Shown piece by piece: positions 31,199 to 35,237 of a stretch of DNA of 35,237 nucleotides (position 1 is its first letter; each line of letters opens with the position of its first letter). Position numbers and translations under genes: made by a program. Source of the stretch: Thermaceae bacterium (GTDB lineage: Bacteria > Deinococcota > Deinococci > Deinococcales > Marinithermaceae). The stretch lies in assembly GCA_026984675.1 (NCBI GenBank), contig JALSRQ010000134.1:1-35237 (forward strand), written 5' to 3'. The notes beneath the pieces are model-generated. The model was not told the origin of the DNA and searched no databases. It saw nothing but the letters and a program-made list of their open reading frames with translations.

Positions 31199-31753
31199 GT
31201 GGACGGCTTCCTGCTGGGGTTCGGGATCGGGTTCGCCGCCGGGGTCAGCCCCGGGCCGCTCCTCGCCTTCGTCCTCCGGGAGGCCCTCCGCCACGGCCCC
31301 GGCGCCGGGATGCGGGCGGCGCTCGCCCCCCTCCTCACCGACGGCCCGGTGGTGGCGGCGGCCTGGCTGCTGGCCGGCCGGCTCGACCCCGCCGCCCTCG
31401 CCCCTTTGGGGCTCTTCGGCGGGGCCTACCTGGCCCTGAGCGGGCTCAGGGGCCTCCTCCACCCGCCGCCGTCGGCGGCCCGGGCCGCCAGCCTCCGGGG
31501 CGCCGCCCTCGCCAACCTGGCCAACCCCCAGATGTACCTCTTCTGGTTCGCGGTGGGGGTCCCCCTCCTGGCCCGGCTGGGGGCGGCCGCCCCCCTCTTC
31601 CTGCTGGGGTTCTACCTGGCCCTGGTGGGAAGCAAGGCCGCCCTGGCCCTGGCGGCGGGCCGGGCCGGGGCCAGGGTCGCCGCCCTCGCCCGGCTCGGCG
31701 ACGCCCTGCTCCTGCTCGCCGGGGTCGCGCTGGTTATTCGCTGGTGGCCTTGA
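31199..31753 (+). CDS. LysE-family exporter
   Basis: This 184-aa, six-helix membrane protein matches the LysE/RhtB family of small amino-acid or metabolite exporters: GFGIGFAAGVSPGPLLAFVLREALRHGPGAGMRAALAPLLTDG at the N-terminus is the signature, followed by LGLFGGAYLALSGLRGLL and LANLANPQMYLFWFAVGVPLL. The substrate is unknown. The start is GTG at 31199. The 3' end overlaps the convergent NYN gene by 20 bp. Confidence 0.83.
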   Translation: MDGFLLGFGIGFAAGVSPGPLLAFVLREALRHGPGAGMRAALAPLLTDGPVVAAAWLLAGRLDPAALAPLGLFGGAYLALSGLRGLLHPPPSAARAASLRGAALANLANPQMYLFWFAVGVPLLARLGAAAPLFLLGFYLALVGSKAALALAAGRAGARVAALARLGDALLLLAGVALVIRWWP

Positions 31754-32255
31754 GCTGGTCCCAGGGGAAGTCGTCGAGGGGGTAGAAGCGGTCGGCCTGC
31801 TGGGCCAGGCGGTAGGAGGAGAGGGCGTGGAAGGTGGTGTTCTCGACCTGGAGGCCCATGTCCTGGATCACCCGCACCACCTCGGCGAAGTCGCCGTCGC
31901 CGGAGACCAGGATGGCCACGTCGAAGGCCCGGGCGTAGGCGAGCCGCAGCATGTCGACCGCGATCTGGATGTCGACCCCCTTCTCCACGAAGCCCTCGCC
32001 CCGGCGCTCCAGCCGCCCCAGCCGCACCGAGACGTAGGGCACCCGCCGGAGGTAGTTGAGGAAGCTCTGGTGGGCCTTGGCGGCGGGGTCCTCGGGGGGG
32101 AGGGGGGCGTTGTAGTAGTAGGCCCGGAGGAGCTTGCGCCCGGCCACCAAAAGCTCGATGAACCGCACGAAGTCGAGGCGGTAGTCGTGGGCCACCTCGC
32201 TTACGAGGCCCTTGTATAGGTTGCTGCCGTCGATAAATATCGCGACTTTTTCCAT
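31734..32255 (-). CDS. NYN (LabA/PIN-like) domain protein
   Basis: The product is 173 aa. The NYN domain is a PIN-like putative ribonuclease fold. Acidic motifs are AIFIDGSNLY (D9), KGVDIQIAVDMLRLAYARAFDVAILVSGDGDFAEVVRVIQDMG, with conserved Asp residues for metal binding. It may cut or process RNA, though targets are unknown. I chose ATG at 32255, where the domain begins. The open frame continues upstream to 32318 but reads across the promoter. The 3' end overlaps the convergent LysE gene. Confidence 0.82.
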   Translation of the reverse strand: MEKVAIFIDGSNLYKGLVSEVAHDYRLDFVRFIELLVAGRKLLRAYYYNAPLPPEDPAAKAHQSFLNYLRRVPYVSVRLGRLERRGEGFVEKGVDIQIAVDMLRLAYARAFDVAILVSGDGDFAEVVRVIQDMGLQVENTTFHALSSYRLAQQADRFYPLDDFPWDQLKATSE

Positions 32256-32289
32256 AAATACCCGGCCCCCGGGGGGAACCTCTTTTTTT

Positions 32290-32318
32290 AGCCTACCGGT
32301 TCGACCTTGCTTTAGCAA
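32290..32318 (-). promoter_or_regulatory. Promoter of the NYN gene
   Basis: TTGCTA (32313-32318) and TAGGCT (32290-32295) on the minus strand are separated by 17 nt. The -35 lies in a small inverted repeat (CTTGC-TTTA-GCAAG, 32306-32319). An A-run follows the -10, and the leader would be about 28 nt. Confidence 0.5.
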
Positions 32319-32324
32319 GCTGCC

Positions 32325-33422
32325 CTAAGGGGCCGGGCGTGAAGCCTTGACGACGTAGGGGGCCAGCACCGTGCCGGGGTAGTAGTGGCCGAGGATCGCG
32401 CGGTAGTCGAAGCCGTGGCGGGCGAGCCCCCGCGCCCCCCACTGGGAGAGGCCGACGCCGTGGCCCGAGCCCTGCCCGACGAAGACCCGGGGGCCCTCGA
32501 GGCGGGCCAGGGTCGAGGGCAGGCCGAGGGCCCGGAGGAAGCGGGTGACCTGGGGCACCGCCAGCACCGCCGCGCCCCGCGAGCCCCGCACCTCCAGCCG
32601 CCCGATCCGCCCGCTCTCGGTGCGCCCCAGCACCCGAAAGCCCCGCACCGTCCCGAGGTCGAGCCCGAGCCCCGCCAGGGCCCGGGCGATCCGGTCGGCC
32701 GGGGGGGCGTAGCGCCAGCCCCGGGCCCGGGTGTAGGGGTCGGGCCGGGGGACGAGGTAGGGGAAGACCTTGCCCCAGACCTCGTAGCTGGAGGCGGTCT
32801 CGCCGCCGGAGTCGGCGTGGTAGACCGCCCGCACCGGGCGGCCGCGGTAGGCGAGGATCCGCCCCCGGGTGGCCCGGATCGCCGCCCGCTGGGCGGGGCC
32901 GGCCCGCCCCCGCCCGAGGTAGACCTGGCAGGACGCGCTGGCGCAGAGGTCGTAGGTGGGGTGGCTGCCGAGCCGCTCCAGGGCGTAGGTTCGGGCGATC
33001 ACCGCCTGGGCCTTCAGGGCCTCCAAAGGGAACGAGGCCGGCATCTCGCCGGGGAGGACCCCCTCGAGGTAGGCCTCGAGGTCGACCACGTTGACCGCCA
33101 AAAGCCGCCCCTCGGCGGCGAAGACCCGCAAGAAACCGGGGTAGGACCGGCCGTCGAGGACGAACCCGCCGCCCCCTTGGGGCACGAACGAGGCGCGGTC
33201 GCCGAGGGCCCGGCCCTCCAGCCAGACCCGCCCCCCCTCCAACCGGAGCCGGTAGGTGGCCCCATTCGACCGGGAAAAGAGCGGCCCGGCCGGGCCCCAC
33301 ACCGCGTGGGGGCCGGGGAGGGCGACCTCGAGGACGGGGGCGGTGGCCAGCAGCACCCGGACCTCGAGGGCCCGTCCGGTGCCCAGCAGAAGGAGGAGAA
33401 GCCCGATCAGCGCGGCGCGCAT
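32325..33422 (-). CDS. SpoIID/LytB-domain protein
   Basis: This 365-aa protein has a signal peptide (MRAALIGLLLLLLGTGRA). The SpoIID domain is marked by LEAYLEGVLPGEMPASFPLEALKAQAVIARTYALERLG, CASASCQVYLG, VRAVYHADSGGETASSYEVWG and GHGVGLSQWGARGLARHGFDYRAILGHYYPGTVL. In Bacillus SpoIID is a lytic transglycosylase acting on peptidoglycan during engulfment. In Deinococcota, which do not sporulate, it is more likely a general cell-wall enzyme. It follows the Crp-family gene after 3 nt and is in the same operon. Confidence 0.88.
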   Translation of the reverse strand: MRAALIGLLLLLLGTGRALEVRVLLATAPVLEVALPGPHAVWGPAGPLFSRSNGATYRLRLEGGRVWLEGRALGDRASFVPQGGGGFVLDGRSYPGFLRVFAAEGRLLAVNVVDLEAYLEGVLPGEMPASFPLEALKAQAVIARTYALERLGSHPTYDLCASASCQVYLGRGRAGPAQRAAIRATRGRILAYRGRPVRAVYHADSGGETASSYEVWGKVFPYLVPRPDPYTRARGWRYAPPADRIARALAGLGLDLGTVRGFRVLGRTESGRIGRLEVRGSRGAAVLAVPQVTRFLRALGLPSTLARLEGPRVFVGQGSGHGVGLSQWGARGLARHGFDYRAILGHYYPGTVLAPYVVKASRPAP

Positions 33423-33425
33423 GGC

Positions 33426-34067
33426 CTACTCCGCGTACCCCGCCAGGGCCTCGGGGTCGTGGACGATGACCTTGCGGTAGCCGAGCTCGAGGATCTCCTG
33501 GAGGGCCAGCTCGCCGAGGATCTTGGTCACCGTCTCCCGGGTCGAACCGATCAGGTGGGCGAGGTCCTGGTGGGAGAGCGCCACCTCCAGCCCCCGCTCC
33601 CCCTCCCGCATCAAGGCCAGCAGCATCCGCACCAGCCGGGGCCGCACCTCCTTGTAGCGGAGCTCCTTCATCCGGGCCTGCACCCGCCAGAGCCGCTCGG
33701 TGAGGAGCCGGACCACCAGGGCGTAGACCTCGGGGTGCTGGGCCCCCAGCCGAAGGAGCGCCTCGCCGGAGGCGACGAAGAGGGAGCCGGGGTTCATCAC
33801 CTCGGCGAAGACCCCGTAGCGGCTCTCCGGAAGGAGGGCGGCCTCGCCAAAGAGCTCCCCCGGCCCCACCACCGCCAGGGTCAGCTCCTCGTCCCGGTCG
33901 GTCAGGGCGAAGAGCCGCACCCAGCCGTCCTGGAGGTAGTAGACCTCGGTGGCCTCGTCGTCGGGGTAGAAGAGCACCCGGCCGCGCCGCGCCCGCCGGC
34001 GGGCGAAGAGGCCCTCCACCGCCTCCCGAACCGGGTCCGGCAGGGCCTTGGCGAACCGGGGGACCAT
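33426..34067 (-). CDS. Crp/Fnr-family transcription regulator
   Basis: The product is 213 aa. The N-terminal cyclic-nucleotide-binding-type beta roll includes YYLQDGWVRLFALTDRDEELTLAVVGPGELFGEAALLPESRYG. A dimer helix follows, then a winged helix-turn-helix (SHQDLAHLIGSTRETVTKILGEL, 165-187). The phosphate-binding cassette has ESRYG in place of the cAMP-type R-S/T-A, and no Cys cluster is present, so neither cAMP nor an Fe-S ligand is assured. TAAACT is 6 nt before the ATG. It lies between mqnD and the SpoIID gene. Confidence 0.87.
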   Translation of the reverse strand: MVPRFAKALPDPVREAVEGLFARRRARRGRVLFYPDDEATEVYYLQDGWVRLFALTDRDEELTLAVVGPGELFGEAALLPESRYGVFAEVMNPGSLFVASGEALLRLGAQHPEVYALVVRLLTERLWRVQARMKELRYKEVRPRLVRMLLALMREGERGLEVALSHQDLAHLIGSTRETVTKILGELALQEILELGYRKVIVHDPEALAGYAE

Positions 34068-34073
34068 GCCCCG

Positions 34074-34079
34074 AGTTTA
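34074..34079 (-). promoter_or_regulatory. -10-like element before the Crp-family gene
   Basis: TAAACT lies 6 nt before the ATG at 34067 and overlaps the stop codon of mqnD. It may allow independent leaderless expression. Confidence 0.4.
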
Positions 34080-34901
34080 CCGCTCGGGGGGCAGGAAGGC
34101 CGGTCGATCCGACCGGGGCGCCAGGCCGGCCCGTTCCATCCGGGCGAAGAGCTCGGCGACCGCCCGCCGCCCCTCCTCGCCGAGGTCCTGGGAGAAGTCG
34201 TTGACGTAGGTGCCGACGTGGGCCCGGATGACGTCGTCGGCGAGCTCCTGGGCGTGGGCCCGCAGGTAGGGCCAGACCTCGGCCTCGTGTTCCCGGGCAT
34301 AGGCGAGGCTGGCCCGCACCGCCCGCTCCAGCTCCCGGGCCCGCCCCTCGCCGAGGTCGCGGCGGACCGCGATCAGCCCCAGCGGCAGGGGCAGCCCGGT
34401 GGTCGCCTCCCACCACTCGCCGAGGTCGAGGAGCTTTTTGAGGCCGTGCTCGGGGTAGACGAAGCGCGACTCGTGGATGATCAGCCCGAGGTCCACCTCG
34501 CCCCGCTCCACCGCCGGCATGATCGCGCTGTAGACCATCGGCACCGGGGTAAAGGGGCGCCCGTCCATGAAGAGGCGGAAGAGGGTGTAGGCGGTGGTGG
34601 CCTCGCCGGGGTGGGCGACCCGGGCCCCCTCGAAGGGCCGGTCCTCGCGCGCCACCACCAGGGGGCCCACCCCCCGGCCGAGCGCCCCCCCCGAGGCCAG
34701 CCCGAGGTAGCCCTCCCGCACCCGGGCGAAGGCGGCGTAGCTCAGCTTGGTGGCGGGAAGCCGGCCCTCGAGGGCCCAGGCGTTCAGGGTCTCGACGTCG
34801 GCCAGCACCGGCTCCACCGGCTCGGGAAAGGGCACCCGGCGGTGGACCAGGGCGTAGAGGATGTAGGTGTCGTTGGGGCAGGGGGAGAAACCGAGCTTCA
34901 C
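34077..34901 (-). CDS. mqnD: 1,4-dihydroxy-6-naphthoate synthase (menaquinone, futalosine pathway)
   Basis: This 274-aa enzyme converts cyclic dehypoxanthine futalosine to 1,4-dihydroxy-6-naphthoate. The N-terminal signature GFSPCPNDTYILYAL is characteristic. ETLNAWALEGRLPATKLSYAAFARV, SGGALGRGVGPLVVA, HPGEATTAYTLFRLF and VDLGLIIHESRFVYPEHGLKKLLDLGEWWEATTGLPLPLGLIAVRRDL complete the periplasmic-binding-protein-like fold. The start is GTG at 34901 and overlaps the TetR stop as GTGA. Other mqn genes are not in the window. Confidence 0.92.
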   Translation of the reverse strand: MKLGFSPCPNDTYILYALVHRRVPFPEPVEPVLADVETLNAWALEGRLPATKLSYAAFARVREGYLGLASGGALGRGVGPLVVAREDRPFEGARVAHPGEATTAYTLFRLFMDGRPFTPVPMVYSAIMPAVERGEVDLGLIIHESRFVYPEHGLKKLLDLGEWWEATTGLPLPLGLIAVRRDLGEGRARELERAVRASLAYAREHEAEVWPYLRAHAQELADDVIRAHVGTYVNDFSQDLGEEGRRAVAELFARMERAGLAPRSDRPAFLPPER

Positions 34902-35237
34902 GCCCTCAGGGTACCCCGGAGGAAGACCTCGGCGATCGGCTCGGGGTCGTAGGCGGGGGGTTGGTCGGGCTCGAAGAAGTCGTGCACGGTGACCGAGAAG
35001 AGCAGGTTCAGGAAGAACTCGGCGAGCCGGTGGGGGTCGCCGGGGCGGGCCTCGCCGCTTCGCTGCCCGGCCTCGACCACGGCCGCCACCCGCTTGAGGA
35101 GCCGCTGCTTCTGCCCCCGGAGGTCGGGGTCGCGGAGGAGGCCGGGAAGGCCGGTGGCGGTGTAGAGGGCCCGGAAGAAGCCCTGGTTCTCCTCCTGGAA
35201 GCGCACCCCGGCCCGGGCCAGGGCCCGGATCCGCTCG
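34898..35237 (-). CDS. TetR-family regulator, C-terminal part
   Basis: The frame is open to the right edge of the window, so the N-terminal helix-turn-helix is missing. About 113 residues remain. They form an all-helical ligand domain (RIRALARAGVRFQEENQGFFRALYTATGLPGLL, KQRLLKRVAAVVEAGQRSGEARPGDPHRLAEFFLNLLFSVTVHDFF). The pattern AGQRSGEARP-GDP-xxLAEFFLNLL is typical of TetR/AcrR C-terminal domains. The stop overlaps the mqnD start, so this regulator heads or belongs to the mqnD operon. Confidence 0.75.
   Translation of the reverse strand, partial: ERIRALARAGVRFQEENQGFFRALYTATGLPGLLRDPDLRGQKQRLLKRVAAVVEAGQRSGEARPGDPHRLAEFFLNLLFSVTVHDFFEPDQPPAYDPEPIAEVFLRGTLRA

Noticed and set aside
28888-31785. 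965-codon plus-strand frame over priA
   Set aside because: It is a Pro/Gly/Arg-rich frame-shifted shadow of priA and lysE-type genes.
32293-34416. 707-codon minus-strand and 855-codon plus-strand frames
   Set aside because: Both are shadows of the SpoIID, Crp and mqnD genes, which have clear motifs in another frame.

Overview
The window looks like chromosomal DNA of a thermophilic or mesophilic member of the Deinococcota, most likely the Thermales (Thermus, Meiothermus, Oceanithermus or Marinithermus relatives). The base composition is very GC-rich. MqnD indicates the futalosine route to menaquinone. A SpoIID-like gene occurs in a non-sporulating setting, PriA has lost its helicase motifs, and S1 has five S1 domains. 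Many genes have a TANNNT hexamer 5-7 nt in front of the start codon, which is the leaderless-transcription arrangement typical of this phylum. Genus and species cannot be fixed from the sequence alone.

Layout. (1) 1-3459: the 3' part of sufD, then a small ABM-fold protein and an MFS transporter (minus strand), divergent from a Y-family DNA polymerase. (2) 3502-13280: an accessory defence island on the minus strand. It holds a 57-aa ORF behind a leaderless promoter, an Eco57I/TaqI-type adenine methyltransferase in two translationally coupled pieces, an Mrr-type endonuclease, and a 1142-aa PLD-nuclease/SNF2-type helicase. Upstream of it lies a frameshifted gene remnant and a complete but dead IS481-family element in a CTAG target. 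(3) 13281-16474: an AT-richer spacer, a glycosidase-like lipoprotein and a glycerol-kinase-like FGGY kinase (plus strand).

(4) 16471-19708: a three-gene operon of unknown function behind a near-consensus promoter. (5) 19772-24138: dcd, a cyclophilin and a HAD phosphatase (minus strand), divergent from a coiled-coil/zinc-ribbon protein and rpsA (plus strand). rpsA has a structured leader and a strong terminator. (6) 24137-28059: an S1/P1-type nuclease or phospholipase, a molybdopterin oxidoreductase and an MFS transporter (minus strand). (7) 28083-31753: a LysM/M23 peptidase, priA and a LysE exporter (plus strand). (8) 31734-35237: TetR, MqnD, Crp-family regulator and SpoIID/LytB in a tightly packed minus-strand operon, followed by a NYN-domain protein with its own promoter.

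The most unusual item is the defence cassette. Its parts are a two-piece methyltransferase, an Mrr-type nuclease and a helicase fused to a second (PLD) nuclease. I recognise each domain but cannot match the arrangement with confidence to a named system: it shares ingredients with DISARM class 1 but has no drmA or drmB. Second is the IS481-type element, whose transposase stop codon is supplied by the CTAG target site and whose reading frame carries an internal amber codon. No CRISPR array, tRNA or rRNA gene was seen. No gene-free gap exceeds 300 bases; the largest is 13281-13506.
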